From contig NZ_PGEM01000033.1 of assembly GCF_002934005.1 (NCBI RefSeq), forward strand, positions 1 through 52,444: 52,444 nucleotides of DNA, read 5' to 3'. The DNA is from Cuspidothrix issatschenkoi CHARLIE-1 (lineage in GTDB: Bacteria; Cyanobacteriota; Cyanobacteriia; Cyanobacteriales; Nostocaceae). A model generated the notes under the pieces. That model was given only the letters and a program-made list of their open reading frames with translations. It ran no database searches and had not been told where the DNA came from. The position numbers and the translations under genes were made by a program. Shown one piece after another: positions 1 through 10,157 of this stretch; within the stretch, counting starts at the first letter, position 1; every line of letters begins with the position of its first letter.

Positions 1-315
1 TTGAAGTGCGGAATGTGGGTATTAAAGAAGTAAATTAAAGCACCCCACTACGACAGATTTTTGGTGTGCCGCTTGCGTAAGTCCTATAAATATTGGAAAA
101 AATAAAATTGAGATAATTGAAAATATTTCCAGTCAATGATAAATTATCAAAAGTTATCAATTGCTGATAAAAATATCTGGCTTTAAATAGATAATAGTAG
201 CCATAATCACTACTAAAGATAATTTAAAGATGCGAAACTATATTCAGTTAATTATCGTCTAGCTCTTAGATAGTATTGAAGAAAGTCTAAGGATTTTGAC
301 AGCATCAACTATAAC

Positions 316-407
316 AGGACTTACGCACAACAGAACGAAAGTAGGAGTAATTCATGAATTACCCCTAGGAAATAATCAGGGTTTCAGTTATATCTTGTGT
401 AAATCCT
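316..407. repeat. Short inverted-repeat (MITE-like) element, AGGACTTACGCA family, decayed right end
   Basis: The left end AGGACTTACGCA (316-327) is perfect. The right end TGTGTAAATCCT (396-407) matches the complement at 10 of 12 positions. It has no coding capacity. Other members in this window lie at 428-628, 34377-34419 and 50560-50600. Confidence 0.55.
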
Positions 408-427
408 ATATAAATAAAGTGATTAAC

Positions 428-628
428 AGGACTTAGGCACTGTACAAATTAACCATGATGTGCATAAACGAAAATCAGTCGTTTCAGGCTTTTGGCGATT
501 AACTTCTGTTCAATAGCAAACTGCTTGCAGCAGCGCTTTGCTATCGCTTAAAAATCATCAAAAAATAACCTTAAAATGCCCGAAAACCATACCCCATATT
601 TGGTTGATCCTGTGAATGCGTAAGTCCT
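428..628 (-). repeat. 201-bp MITE-like element, AGGACTTACGCA family
   Basis: It begins AGGACTTAGGC (428-438) and ends GCGTAAGTCCT (618-628), which are terminal inverted repeats with one mismatch. Its interior recurs in inverted orientation at 26436-26612, with scattered substitutions, including the shared stretch GAACTGCTTGCAGCAG or near variants. There is no open frame for a transposase, so it would need one supplied in trans. Confidence 0.65.
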
Positions 629-709
629 AATATAGAAAAATGTGTTATAACCTACCGTCAGAGCTATCACTGCCATCATTGATTGCTTACCCCTTAAAGG
701 AGTTACACT

Positions 710-1657
710 GTGGAAAATAATAAGCCATTTTTTGAGACACAGACAACATTAATTGCTATCGTCGGTCTAACGGGCACTTTAGCAATTGCTTTGATGATTC
801 TTTTTAAAGTTAATACGTCTGATGCTCAAATTAAAAGCACCAGTGTTAAGGATAAGGAAATTGCTGTTAATGTCAAAACTCAGCAGCGATTAGAACAATT
901 TAAAGCCGAAATGCTCACTAGTTGGCAGGAAGAAGCCCAAGCAAAAGGGTTTGCAACCGATGTACCATCTAGATTTGAAGGGGCTGTGATCGAACAGGCA
1001 AAACTGCCAGCTAGCAAAAAAGTTATTGCCCTAACTTTTGATGATGGCCCCTGGCCTGGTAGCACCGCAAAAGTATTAGATATTCTCAAAAAAAATCATA
1101 TCAAAGGCACATTTTTTGTCGTTGGGCAGAATGTCAAGAATTATCCTGAATTAACAAAACGGATAGTTACAGAAGGTCATACCATAGCTAATCATACCTG
1201 GCATCACTGGTATCATCACATGAACCCCCAAACTGCTGCTTATGAAGTTGCTAATACTACAGACATAATCTATAAAACTACTGGAGTGAAAACCAGTCTG
1301 TTCCGTCCACCTGGTGGGAATATGAAGAATGGGGTAGTAGATTATGCTAAAAGTAATAAATATGCTGTTATTATGTGGTCATCTGATTCAGTAGACTACT
1401 CCCGTCCGACTGTACCAAAATTGATAAATAATATATTTAGAGAAGCTAAACCAGGTGGTATTGTATTGATGCATGATGGTGGAGGCGATCGCTCTCACAC
1501 TATCAAAGCCCTACCAGAAATCATTAACAAGTTTCGCAAACAGGGTTATGAATTTGTTACTATTCCCGAACTCTTGGAAATGCAAGATCAATACCCACAG
1601 CTAGTTGCTCAGAATAAAACAAAATCTCAAAAACCTCAAAAACCCCAAAAACCTTAA
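710..1657 (+). CDS. Membrane-anchored polysaccharide (chitin/peptidoglycan) deacetylase, NodB domain
   Basis: A 315-residue protein of carbohydrate esterase family 4, which removes acetyl groups from N-acetylglucosamine polymers such as peptidoglycan. Residues 13-32 form one hydrophobic segment, so the enzyme is probably anchored in the plasma membrane and faces the periplasm. The NodB domain covers about 103-290: TFDDGP at 109-114 (catalytic base and metal aspartate), NHTWHH at 161-166 (metal histidines), RPPGG at 199-203 and LMHDGGGDR at 253-261 (catalytic histidine). The last residues are a Lys/Pro/Gln tail with KPQ repeats. Translation starts at GTG behind AAAGGAG. It stands alone and converges with the glutamate synthase gene. 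The exact polymer cannot be told from sequence. Confidence 0.88.
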   Translation: MENNKPFFETQTTLIAIVGLTGTLAIALMILFKVNTSDAQIKSTSVKDKEIAVNVKTQQRLEQFKAEMLTSWQEEAQAKGFATDVPSRFEGAVIEQAKLPASKKVIALTFDDGPWPGSTAKVLDILKKNHIKGTFFVVGQNVKNYPELTKRIVTEGHTIANHTWHHWYHHMNPQTAAYEVANTTDIIYKTTGVKTSLFRPPGGNMKNGVVDYAKSNKYAVIMWSSDSVDYSRPTVPKLINNIFREAKPGGIVLMHDGGGDRSHTIKALPEIINKFRKQGYEFVTIPELLEMQDQYPQLVAQNKTKSQKPQKPQKP

Positions 1658-1671
1658 GGAAATAACGTTTG

Positions 1672-1774
1672 AATCAGGATATCCAGGATGAAAGGATAAA
1701 CAGGATGAATACAAACAAAGTATTTAATTAAATCCTCTAAATCCTAAAATCCTGTACATCCTGATTCAGACAAA
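1672..1774. terminator. Inverted repeat of CATCCTG-type repeats between convergent genes, likely bidirectional terminator
   Basis: An 18-base arm at 1672-1689 pairs with 1749-1766 with two mismatches, around a loop rich in AGGAT and ATCCT units. It fills the gap between the ends of two convergent genes, with the glutamate synthase stop codon starting at 1775. The right arm with its tail (CATCCTGATTCAGACAAA) recurs twice near 51106-51221, so this is a dispersed repeat that may have been taken over as a terminator. Confidence 0.5.
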
Positions 1775-4700
1775 TTACACAGAACTTAATTGTTTTTCTG
1801 CTATTTTGGCTTCTGGACTATCAGCTTCCGATGGTGGAACCAATTGCCAGAATTTGGGTAAGTATACTTCCCAATTAGCAATAATTTCCTGTGCTTTGGG
1901 TGAACCAGTTTTCCGGGCATGGGTTTCAATTAACTCATACAATTGTTTTGCACCTGCTTCACTGACAACCCGTTGCACTTTGACAATAGCATGATTGACA
2001 AAATCAGGGAAATTACCTACTTCATCGCAGAAATAAGCTAAACCGCCTGTCATACCTGCGCCCACGTTGCGGCCTGCTTTACCCAGAACGACAATGACAC
2101 CACCCGTCATATATTCACAGCAGTGATCACCAGCCCCTTCAATGACGGCTGTTCCTTTGGAGTTCCGCACCGCAAACCGTTCTCCAGCCAAACCATTGGC
2201 AAATAACGCCCCACCAGTAGCACCATAAAGACAAGTATTCCCGACAATTACGTTTTGGGCTGGGTTGTAGGTGGCATTGGTTGGGGGCTTAATAATAATC
2301 TCCCCACCGTTCATACCTTTGCCTACATAGTCGTTAGCTTCACCAACTAGGGTAAGGGTGACACCATCGAGGTTAAATGCACCGAAGCTTTGCCCTACAC
2401 TACCGTGGAAATTAAGGTTAATTTGACCCTTAAAACCGTCGTCACCGTATTTATTAGCGATCGCCCCAGTTAACCTTGCACCGACTGTTCTATCGGTATT
2501 TACAACCAGGAGGGTTTTACTAACTGTGCCGTGATTGCCAATTGCAGCTTGAATATCTGCATCAGCCAGTAATTGATCATCTAAAACAGATTCGTTACTG
2601 TGAACTTCTTCATGTACTAACCAACTGCGATTAAGTTTTGCATCTGGTAACTTAGTTAAACAATCCAAATTCAAAGCCTGAGTTTTATTCAAGTTGATAT
2701 CCGAACGAACTGTTAACAAGTCAGCCCGGCCAATGACTTCTGATAAAGAACGATATCCCAATTTTGCCAACAGACTCCGCACCTCTTCGGCGATGAAGTA
2801 GAAGAAGTTAACAACGTGTTCAGGAATGCCAGTAAAGCGTTTCCGCAGTTCCTCCTTCTGAGAAGCTACACCCACAGGACAGTTATTAGTGTGGCAAATC
2901 CGCGCCATAATGCAGCCTTCCGCAATCATAGCTATCGAACCGAAGCCAAACTCCTCTGCCCCCATTAACGCCCCAATTAGGACATCCCAGCCGCTTTTGA
3001 GACCACCATCTACCCGCAGGATGACGCGATCGCGCAAGCTGTTTTCCATCAATACTCGATGTACTTCTGTTAAACCCAATTCCCAGGGACTACCCGCGTG
3101 TTTAATAGAAGAAAGCGGTGATGCACCAGTACCGCCATCATGTCCCGAAATTTGGATAATATCGGCGTTAGCCTTAGCTACACCCGCCGCAATTGTCCCA
3201 ATTCCGATTTCTGCGACTAATTTCACCGAAACTTGAGCTTTAGGGTTAATTTGGTGCAGGTCAAAAATTAACTGGGCTAAGTCTTCAATGGAGTAAATAT
3301 CATGGTGGGGTGGTGGTGAAATCAAGGTGACACCGGGCTTAGAACGGCGTAACATGGCAATATAGGGGCTTACCTTGGGTCCAGGTAGTTGTCCACCTTC
3401 TCCTGGTTTTGCACCTTGGGCAATTTTGATTTCTAGTTGTTTGGCTGTAGCTAAGTATTGGGGAGTAACGCCAAACCGTCCTGAGGCAATTTGTCTAATG
3501 GCACTTGCAGCCGTATCACCATTCCGTAACCCATGAAGATGGGGGAGAGTAGGAGATTTACCGTTAACATCTACATCTCTCAAAATATTGTAACGAACGG
3601 GATCTTCGCCACCTTCACCAGAGTTAGACCTACCACCAATGCGATTCATAGCGATCGCTAAGGTTTCATGGGCTTCCCGTGATAACGCCCCTAAAGACAT
3701 CCCACCCGTACAGAACCGCTTCACAATATCACTAACTGATTCTACCTCTTCTAGAGGAATTGACGAGCGCTCGCTTTGGAAGTCTAACAAATCACGCAAC
3801 GCCGTCACAGGGCGATCTTGCAGATGTTTTTTGTAAACTTCATAATGGTCATAGTGCTTGCCTTTTACCGCCTTATGTAGCGCCTTAGCTAATTCTGGGC
3901 TATTCATGTGGTATTCACCACCGGGACGGTATTGAACAAAACCTAAGTTTTCCAACTTTTTCGCTGTCAATTCGGGGAAAGCCTTACTGTGGAAAGATAA
4001 CACCTCTTGTGCTAACTCACCCACACTTAAACCACCAATGCGGGAAGTTGTACCTCGGAAACCCAAAGCCAACAAATCACCACCAATACCAATAGCTTCA
4101 AATATCTGTGCGGCTTGGTAACTCGAAAGCAGAGAAATACCCATCTTCGAGAGGATTTTCAGCAATCCCGATTCTACAGCTTTGCGATAATTTTCTTTAG
4201 CTTGTTCTAAAGTCAGTGTGGCGATTTTACCCCTTTCCATAAACTGTTGGGTTTTGGGTTCAGACCACCAAGCAGTGACAGTATCTAAGGCCATGTAAGG
4301 ACAAACCGCCCCCGCACCATAACCCAGCAAACAAGCAAAATGATGGGTACTCCAACATTGGGCAGTATCCACAATTAAAGATGTTTTCATCCGCAAACCT
4401 TCGCGGATTAAATGATGGTGAACCGCACCAATAGCTAATAAGGGGGGAATATAAGTATATTCCGCCGCAATACCCGTACCTGTTCTGTCACTTAATATTA
4501 AAACTTTCGCCCCGGCCCGCACGGATTCAGCCGCTTGTTTTTGCAAAGCTTCCACAGCAATCTTTAAACCATCTGGTCCTGTAGCAATAGGGAACAAAGT
4601 TGACAATTCACCCGTTGCAAATCCTGACAGCTTAATAGCTTCCAACTCTGCTTGGGTAAGTACAGGGGACTCTAACTTGAGTCTGCGGGCGTATTCTGGT

Positions 4701-6460
4701 TTAGGTTCTAATAAATTCCCCTTTTCACCCAACTCCACAGTTAAAGACATCACCAACTTTTCCCGTAACGGGTCAATGGCTGGGTTAGTAACCTGGGCAA
4801 AGCGCTGTTTAAAATAGTCATACAGCAAATGGGGTTTTTCTGACAACACAGCCAAAGGAATATCATCCCCCATACAGAAAGTTGCTTCTGCACCGGTACT
4901 AGCCATGGGATGAATCACCATTTCTACATCTTCTATGGTGTAACCAAAGGCTATTTGCTGCTGTAATAGTAGTTGTGTATCAATTTTATCAGGAGTTTGT
5001 GATAAATGTCCATTGTCATTACTGTGGCTATGGTGTCCATTACTGTTACCATTAACTACTGACTGGCCTTTAACTAAGTTACTCAATTCTAGGCGATGTT
5101 GTTGCAACCATTCCCCATAAGGATGTTGTTTAGCAATGCGTTGTTTAATCTCCCAATTCTTCAAAATTTCTTGGGTGTTTAAATCCACCGCAATCATTTG
5201 TCCCGGTCCGAGTCTGCCTTTTTCGAGAATATTCTCTTCCGGGAAGTCTACTACTCCCGCTTCAGAAGCCACGACGATATAATCATCTTTAGTAATCACA
5301 TATCGTGCAGGTCTTAACCCATTCCGGTCTAATGTCGCCCCTACCTTCTTACCATCACTAAATACTAACAGCGCTGGACCATCCCATGCTTCTTGCAGAC
5401 CGCTGTAATATTCATAAAAATCTACAATTTCTGGATATTCAGCCAAGGAAGGTTGATTTTTATAAGCTTCGGGAACCATCATCATTAATCCTTCTAGGGG
5501 GCTGCGTCCCGAACGCACTAATAACTCCAATACGTTGTCTAAGGTAGCAGAGTCACTATTATCAACATTTACAACTGGTTTGAGTTCCTCAAACCGATCT
5601 TCCCAAATCGGATGACTCAGGGTGGCTTCCCGTGCCATCATCCAATTAATATTCCCTAAGAGGGTATTAATTTCCCCGTTGTGACCTAATAGGCGCATGG
5701 GTTGGGCTAAAGGCCATTTCGGCATCGTATTGGTACTAAAACGGCGATGATACACCGCAAATGCCACTTTAAAAGCCGGATTTTTTAAATCTTGGTAAAA
5801 ATCCCCCAATACGGCGGAACGCACCATGCCTTTATAAACAATTGTCCGGCTAGACAAGGAACATACATAGAAATCTGCGGAAATTTTTCTGCCCGCTTGC
5901 ATAATTCGGCGACGAGCAATATACAATTCTCTTTCTAGTTCATCGCCGCTTTTGTCAGCACAGGAAATGATAACTTGTGCTATTTGAGGCTGATTTTCTT
6001 TAGCTTGTACCCCTAATACTTCTGGATGTACTGGAACTACTCGCCACCCCAGTATAGTCAATTTTTCTTCTGCTGCTATTTGTGCAAATGCCGTCTTAGC
6101 AGTTTCGGCAGCTATGGGGTCTTGGGGAAAAAATATCATCCCCACTGCCATATTACCTAAGTTAGAGAGGTCAATTTTACCAGCGTTTTCCCATGCCAAT
6201 AATTCCCAAGGAATAGCGGTTAATATTCCTGCACCATCACCAGAATCTTGGTCAGCGCTACAACCACCTCTATGTTCTAAGCAAGTTAAAGCAGTTAAAG
6301 CTTTTTCTAAAATTTCATGGCTGGCAATATTTTGACGATGGGTAATAAACCCAACTCCACAAGCATCTCTTTCTTCTACTAACCACCTTTGACCGGGGTA
6401 TGTCTCTTGAGAATTCATATCGGAAGTTTGCTGACCCTGATTCAATGATTGATAACTCAT
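1775..6460 (-). CDS. glsF: Glutamate synthase large chain, probably ferredoxin-dependent (Fd-GOGAT)
   Basis: A 1561-residue glutamate synthase that makes two glutamates from glutamine and 2-oxoglutarate, the second step of the GS-GOGAT ammonium assimilation route. The N-terminal glutaminase begins at Cys34 (ACGVGF), the expected catalytic nucleophile after removal of a short propeptide. The FMN/synthase barrel occupies roughly the 860-1240 range. Its 3Fe-4S cysteines are visible as C1183, C1189 and C1194 ([12 protein letters not shown]). The C-terminal beta-helix has the usual Gly-rich repeats ([13 protein letters not shown]). No small-subunit gene (gltD) is nearby and the length fits Fd-GOGAT, so I favour the ferredoxin form over NAD(P)H GltB. 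Electron donor specificity is inferred, not seen. A Ser/His/Asn-rich linker lies near residues 470-485. Confidence 0.9.
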   Translation of the reverse strand: MSYQSLNQGQQTSDMNSQETYPGQRWLVEERDACGVGFITHRQNIASHEILEKALTALTCLEHRGGCSADQDSGDGAGILTAIPWELLAWENAGKIDLSNLGNMAVGMIFFPQDPIAAETAKTAFAQIAAEEKLTILGWRVVPVHPEVLGVQAKENQPQIAQVIISCADKSGDELERELYIARRRIMQAGRKISADFYVCSLSSRTIVYKGMVRSAVLGDFYQDLKNPAFKVAFAVYHRRFSTNTMPKWPLAQPMRLLGHNGEINTLLGNINWMMAREATLSHPIWEDRFEELKPVVNVDNSDSATLDNVLELLVRSGRSPLEGLMMMVPEAYKNQPSLAEYPEIVDFYEYYSGLQEAWDGPALLVFSDGKKVGATLDRNGLRPARYVITKDDYIVVASEAGVVDFPEENILEKGRLGPGQMIAVDLNTQEILKNWEIKQRIAKQHPYGEWLQQHRLELSNLVKGQSVVNGNSNGHHSHSNDNGHLSQTPDKIDTQLLLQQQIAFGYTIEDVEMVIHPMASTGAEATFCMGDDIPLAVLSEKPHLLYDYFKQRFAQVTNPAIDPLREKLVMSLTVELGEKGNLLEPKPEYARRLKLESPVLTQAELEAIKLSGFATGELSTLFPIATGPDGLKIAVEALQKQAAESVRAGAKVLILSDRTGTGIAAEYTYIPPLLAIGAVHHHLIREGLRMKTSLIVDTAQCWSTHHFACLLGYGAGAVCPYMALDTVTAWWSEPKTQQFMERGKIATLTLEQAKENYRKAVESGLLKILSKMGISLLSSYQAAQIFEAIGIGGDLLALGFRGTTSRIGGLSVGELAQEVLSFHSKAFPELTAKKLENLGFVQYRPGGEYHMNSPELAKALHKAVKGKHYDHYEVYKKHLQDRPVTALRDLLDFQSERSSIPLEEVESVSDIVKRFCTGGMSLGALSREAHETLAIAMNRIGGRSNSGEGGEDPVRYNILRDVDVNGKSPTLPHLHGLRNGDTAASAIRQIASGRFGVTPQYLATAKQLEIKIAQGAKPGEGGQLPGPKVSPYIAMLRRSKPGVTLISPPPHHDIYSIEDLAQLIFDLHQINPKAQVSVKLVAEIGIGTIAAGVAKANADIIQISGHDGGTGASPLSSIKHAGSPWELGLTEVHRVLMENSLRDRVILRVDGGLKSGWDVLIGALMGAEEFGFGSIAMIAEGCIMARICHTNNCPVGVASQKEELRKRFTGIPEHVVNFFYFIAEEVRSLLAKLGYRSLSEVIGRADLLTVRSDINLNKTQALNLDCLTKLPDAKLNRSWLVHEEVHSNESVLDDQLLADADIQAAIGNHGTVSKTLLVVNTDRTVGARLTGAIANKYGDDGFKGQINLNFHGSVGQSFGAFNLDGVTLTLVGEANDYVGKGMNGGEIIIKPPTNATYNPAQNVIVGNTCLYGATGGALFANGLAGERFAVRNSKGTAVIEGAGDHCCEYMTGGVIVVLGKAGRNVGAGMTGGLAYFCDEVGNFPDFVNHAIVKVQRVVSEAGAKQLYELIETHARKTGSPKAQEIIANWEVYLPKFWQLVPPSEADSPEAKIAEKQLSSV

Positions 6461-6960
6461 ACTCTATTCCTGAAATTTTGAGGTACGGATGTTGCTATTG
6501 CTCCTGGAGGACAATATCTCAATTATGGCTAATGCCACACTGATACTATCGGCACTGGGTAAAAATACATAATTACTAAAATTTAGGGATAACAATTTTA
6601 GCCTTAGCTTGACATTTAGCCAAAGCTGTGTTACCAATGCCTATCTATTTTCTATTTGTTTATGCACTGTTGAAAAAAAATATAGCAGGTAGCAGGTGAC
6701 AGTGAATAATTTTACCAATGACCAATGAGAGTGAATAATTTTACCAATGACTAAGGAGAAGCAATTATATTATTTTACACAATTATTGCTAGTATTTTTA
6801 GCATCATAATTGTTGACTTCTCTTGAGAAGAGATAAAAACCCAATGTAGATATTATCACGATTATTTGTAAAAAAGATCATTATTTTTTCAATTTGTGGA
6901 TAAATTTTTGTATGACTAATGGGTTAGCCTGACGTTTAGCATGATAACTTTGCCAAATCT
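6461..6960. other. Divergent intergenic region with a 29-bp direct repeat
   Basis: This stretch separates the glutamate synthase start (minus) from the phosphodiester-glycosidase gene (plus) and should hold both promoters. Two 22-base copies of AGTGAATAATTTTACC... occur at 6701-6722 and 6730-6751, with period 29. A short palindrome TCTCTT-gag-AAGAGA lies at 6819-6833, just after TTGACT. I found no NtcA site of the GTA-N8-TAC form on a visual scan and no small gene. Confidence 0.5.
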
Positions 6961-8889
6961 ATGAAATTGTTGAATCCCGTGTTACCGCTACTGTCAATAG
7001 CACTGTATTTTACTGATACCCATGGGGTATTTGCTCAAAATATGCCCAAGTTACCCACACCCTTAACGGCCATGACTGTAAGCCAAGCTGCATCTACAGG
7101 GAGTGGAGGTAATCAAATTATTCTGAATGGACGCACTTTACCAGGAGCATGGTTACAGTCAACAGCAACCTCGATGGGAGTACGAACTTATATCAGCGAT
7201 GGCGCAATTAGGCAATTTGTCGGTGTAGATTTACTTAATAGTAACAATCCTCATCAACAACCGATACAGTGGTTTTCTAGCTCAACATATCCCCTAATTT
7301 TAAATACTGACTTGAGGGGAGGACATCGCTATTTAGATGTTACTCAATTAGCAATGAAACAAGGTTGGCAAATTCAAGCTAATGGTAAGAGCTTAATAAT
7401 TTCTACTCCTCCATCCCAACTGAAAAATATTCGTTTGGGTAAACAACCGCAAGGAGATAGGGTTGTTCTAGATTTAGATATACCAACTCCTTGGCAGATT
7501 AGACAAGAGTTACCAGTCAAAAAAGTTGTTGATCCTGACGAAATTATCCCTAAATCTACCACACGACCCAATCGAGAATGGACTGTCACCTTAGATGGTA
7601 TTGCTGATCCGGCTTTAATCCAACGGTATAACCCCCAACCGCCCATACCACTAAATCCTCAATCACTAATTCAAAAAGTGGAAGTGGTGAATAATCAAAC
7701 CATTATCCGTCTTAGTGTTCCCTTTGGGCAATCAGTCCAAGTTAGCACCATTCCCCAACCTAATCGCCTAGTTTTGGATCTTCGTCCTGATGCTTTACGA
7801 GAGAGAACTATTGCCTGGGCGCAGGGATTACAATGGCGACAGCAGTGGGTAACTTTAGGCACAGACCGCTTTCCTGTAGTTTGGTTGGATATCAACCCCC
7901 GCAGTGTGGGATTAAGTATTAAACCCATAGTGACTAACCCACAAACCGTCATGGGTATTGCCCCCTTATTACAGACTGCTCAAAATTACTTAGCTGTAGC
8001 TGCCATTAATGGTGGTTATTTTAACCGCAATAATAAATTACCTTTAGGGGCAATTCGTCGGGATAATGAATGGATATCAGGACCAATTCTCAACCGAGGA
8101 GCGATCGCTTGGAATAATAACGGACAATTTTATTTTGGCCGTCTCACACTCACAGAAACTCTAGTTACCAATAATCAGCGTTTACCCATACTCTTACTCA
8201 ATAGTGGCTATGTGCAAAGCGGTATAGCTCGTTATACTCCAACCTGGGGAAATACTTATACACCCCTAACTGATAATGAAACTATAGTAGTTGTGCAAAA
8301 CAATCAAGTAATAAATCAGTTACTAGGGGGTAAAAGCGGTATAACTCCTATTCCCATACCCGAAACCGGTTATCTTCTGATTTTCCGTAATCAAACCCCA
8401 CAGTTGCCCATAGGAACAAAAGTTAATCTTACCAGCACCACTACCACTCCCGAATTTAGTCGCTATCCCCATATTGTTGGTGCAGGTCCTCTATTAGTAG
8501 AAAATCGGCAAATAGTTCTTGATGGTCTAGGAGAAAAATTCAACCCGGCTTTTATGAAAGGTCAAGCAGTTCGCAGCAGTATTTGCACTACTTCTACAGG
8601 TAATTTAATGATTGCTGCTGTACATAATCGTGCTAGTGGTGGTGGTCCAACTCTAGAGGAACAAGCAAAATTAATGCAAGCTATGGGTTGTATTCATGCC
8701 TTAAATTTAGATGGTGGTAGTTCTACAAGTCTTTATTTGGGTGGTCAATTACTTAACCGTTCCCCCAATACTGCGGCGCGTGTTCATAATGGTATTGGGA
8801 TTTTTCTAGAATCTATAGCAGAAAGCAGTGGTTCGGCTTCCTTCGACTTCCCTCAGGGCAAGTCTCTCACCAACCGGGGCAGGAGGTAA
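6961..8889 (+). CDS. Exported phosphodiester glycosidase family protein (NAGPA/DUF2233 domain)
   Basis: A 642-residue protein with an N-terminal signal peptide (about 1-26, ending VFAQ). Residues about 50-290 contain two beta-rich segments that resemble periplasmic AMIN-like sugar-binding modules. From about 325 to 620 it has the hallmarks of the NAGPA domain: AAINGGYFN, LGAIRRDNEW, GAGPLLV, and the strongly conserved LNLDGGSSTSLYLGG followed by NGIGIF. Members cleave sugar phosphodiesters, but the substrate in cyanobacteria is not established to my knowledge. The last about 20 residues (from SSGSASFDFP) come from a dispersed DNA repeat, see findings. No strong ribosome-binding site precedes the ATG. 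It appears monocistronic. Confidence 0.8.
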   Translation: MKLLNPVLPLLSIALYFTDTHGVFAQNMPKLPTPLTAMTVSQAASTGSGGNQIILNGRTLPGAWLQSTATSMGVRTYISDGAIRQFVGVDLLNSNNPHQQPIQWFSSSTYPLILNTDLRGGHRYLDVTQLAMKQGWQIQANGKSLIISTPPSQLKNIRLGKQPQGDRVVLDLDIPTPWQIRQELPVKKVVDPDEIIPKSTTRPNREWTVTLDGIADPALIQRYNPQPPIPLNPQSLIQKVEVVNNQTIIRLSVPFGQSVQVSTIPQPNRLVLDLRPDALRERTIAWAQGLQWRQQWVTLGTDRFPVVWLDINPRSVGLSIKPIVTNPQTVMGIAPLLQTAQNYLAVAAINGGYFNRNNKLPLGAIRRDNEWISGPILNRGAIAWNNNGQFYFGRLTLTETLVTNNQRLPILLLNSGYVQSGIARYTPTWGNTYTPLTDNETIVVVQNNQVINQLLGGKSGITPIPIPETGYLLIFRNQTPQLPIGTKVNLTSTTTTPEFSRYPHIVGAGPLLVENRQIVLDGLGEKFNPAFMKGQAVRSSICTTSTGNLMIAAVHNRASGGGPTLEEQAKLMQAMGCIHALNLDGGSSTSLYLGGQLLNRSPNTAARVHNGIGIFLESIAESSGSASFDFPQGKSLTNRGRR

Positions 8890-9137
8890 AAATAAAAGTT
8901 AGTAACAAAAATAACAACTCCCGTTAAATCAGATTTTTGAACTTCTCAATTTTGAAGTTGACAACAAGAAATCTTTTTTTTGATAAAGACTTTATGTAGA
9001 AACATGAGTTTAAGCAAGAAATATTAACGATTGATGATGAGTTTTGTTATCTTGAGCAAGGTGGCTCAATCTCGCCCCACTGGCATTAATTTTTAAGACT
9101 AAAAACGGGTTTTTTTATGTCTCTTCATGAGGTAACT

Positions 9138-9557
9138 ATGGCTAAATTATCGGAAACTCTGCCAACCACCACCCTGACGCTACAACCTACAATTAATTCT
9201 AAAACTGCTGCGGCCAGTGAATTACGCCCTTGGGGTTCTTTTACCGTCTTGGAAGAAGGACGGGGATATAAAATTAAACGCATTGAAGTTAAACCCGGCC
9301 ATCGGCTGAGTTTACAAATGCACCATCACCGTAGTGAACACTGGATTGTTGTCTCTGGTACAGCTAAAGTAGTTTGTGGCGATAACGAAATCTTATTAAG
9401 CAATAATCAATCAACCTATGTTCCCCAATGTACAACTCATCGCTTAGAAAATCCAGGTGTTATTCCCTTAGTTTTGATTGAAGTTCAAAATGGTGAATAT
9501 TTGGGAGAAGATGATATTATTCGCTATCAAGATGACTATGCCCGTTCGGAAAAATAA
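9138..9557 (+). CDS. Stand-alone cupin of the type II mannose-6-phosphate isomerase family
   Basis: A 139-residue single-domain cupin matching the C-terminal isomerase part of bifunctional mannose-1-phosphate guanylyltransferase/phosphomannose isomerase. The signature is RPWGSFTVLEEG near the start, GHRLSLQMHHHRSEHW with metal-binding histidines, VVSGTAKVVCG, and YVPQCTTHRLENPG for the last histidine. It should interconvert fructose-6-P and mannose-6-P for GDP-mannose synthesis. I chose the ATG at 9138 because GAGGT lies 4 bases upstream. An in-frame ATG at 9117 would add seven residues but has only a T-run before it. Its usual fusion partner is encoded separately at 45876-46940. Confidence 0.8.
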   Translation: MAKLSETLPTTTLTLQPTINSKTAAASELRPWGSFTVLEEGRGYKIKRIEVKPGHRLSLQMHHHRSEHWIVVSGTAKVVCGDNEILLSNNQSTYVPQCTTHRLENPGVIPLVLIEVQNGEYLGEDDIIRYQDDYARSEK

Positions 9558-9572
9558 GCAGAGGAGCAAGGG

Positions 9573-9642
9573 AGCAGCGGTATGGCTAACGCCACACTTT
9601 GCGAACGGCTTCGCTCACTGACCGGGAGCAGGGCAGAAAATT
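9573..9642. repeat. Dispersed repeat with GGCTAACGCCACACTTTGCG core
   Basis: A core of the form GGTATGGCTAACGCCAC (about 9580-9596) recurs on the opposite strand at about 47262-47278, and GGGAGCAG-type heptamer-like units surround it. It is noncoding and lies between the cupin and the IscA-like gene. Confidence 0.45.
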
Positions 9643-9683
9643 TTTCCTACTGACAACGGACAACTGACTAATAAAAAAATTCC

Positions 9684-10007
9684 ATGATTCATTTGAGTTC
9701 AGCCGCCATTCAGGAAATCGAACGCTTAAAAGCTAAACAACCAACATATATTTTATTTCGCTTGCGAGTCAAATCAGGGGGTTGTGCTGATTTGTTTTAT
9801 GATCTGGCTTTTGATACAACAGTGCAATCTCAGGATCAGGTACTAGAGTTACATGATATTCATGTAGTTATAGACTCTCAAAGCCTAAATTACATCAATG
9901 GCTTGTTAATAGATTATTCAGAAGACTTAATGGGTGGTGCTTTCCGCTTCCATAACCCCCAAGCAATATCTACCTGTAGTTGTGGCAATTCTTTTTCTAT
10001 TGGTTAG
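9684..10007 (+). CDS. IscA/HesB-type iron-sulfur cluster assembly protein
   Basis: A 107-residue A-type carrier protein that would hold or deliver Fe-S clusters to apoproteins. The three ligand cysteines are in place: Cys34 in SGGCAD and Cys98 and Cys100 in TCSCG near the C-terminus. The length matches the family. Its position immediately before rpsL, with the promoter of the ribosomal cluster lying between, is one I recall from other cyanobacterial genomes. It may be transcribed separately from the str cluster. No nif genes are in the window, so the general housekeeping role is more likely than a nitrogenase role. Confidence 0.87.
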   Translation: MIHLSSAAIQEIERLKAKQPTYILFRLRVKSGGCADLFYDLAFDTTVQSQDQVLELHDIHVVIDSQSLNYINGLLIDYSEDLMGGAFRFHNPQAISTCSCGNSFSIG

Positions 10008-10077
10008 CGGTCAGTTGTCATTTAAAATCTTCTCCTCTGCTCCCTGTCTCTTCCCTATTACCTTCTAAAATAAATGA

Positions 10078-10107
10078 TTGACAGAAAATCAGAAAAAAAG
10101 ATATAAT
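10078..10107 (+). promoter_or_regulatory. Sigma-70 promoter of the str operon
   Basis: A perfect -35 hexamer TTGACA (10078-10083) and a perfect -10 hexamer TATAAT (10102-10107) are spaced 18 bases apart. The rpsL ATG begins at 10158, leaving a leader of about 40-45 bases. This is the strongest vegetative promoter I see in the window, as expected for ribosomal protein and elongation factor genes. Confidence 0.75.
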
Positions 10108-10157
10108 CAGGATTTGTTAAAACTTAGATTATAAAGCAGCTTCACGCGCTGTAACTC

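Larger units (their letters stand above)
1..709. other. Gene-free region rich in AGGACTTACGCA inverted-repeat elements
   Basis: No convincing complete gene is present. Bases 3-38 read open to a TAA in one forward frame and could be the last residues of a gene lying to the left, but this is too short to call. The stretch holds three traces of one palindromic element family: a lone right end TGCGTAAGTCCT at 74-85, a 92-base element at 316-407 with a decayed right end, and a 201-base element at 428-628. The first real gene follows behind the ribosome-binding site AAAGGAG at about 696-702. Confidence 0.7.

Noticed and set aside
1-38. C-terminal end of a gene entering from the left
   Set aside because: Only about 11 codons in one frame; no way to tell it from chance.
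1775-6460. NAD(P)H-dependent GltB rather than Fd-GOGAT
   Set aside because: No gltD partner nearby, and size and cyanobacterial context favour the ferredoxin form; not fully excluded.
8890-9137. Terminator after the phosphodiester glycosidase at AAAAACGGGTTTTTT
   Set aside because: The stem would be only AAAAAC with a minimal loop and the T-run abuts the next gene; too weak to call.
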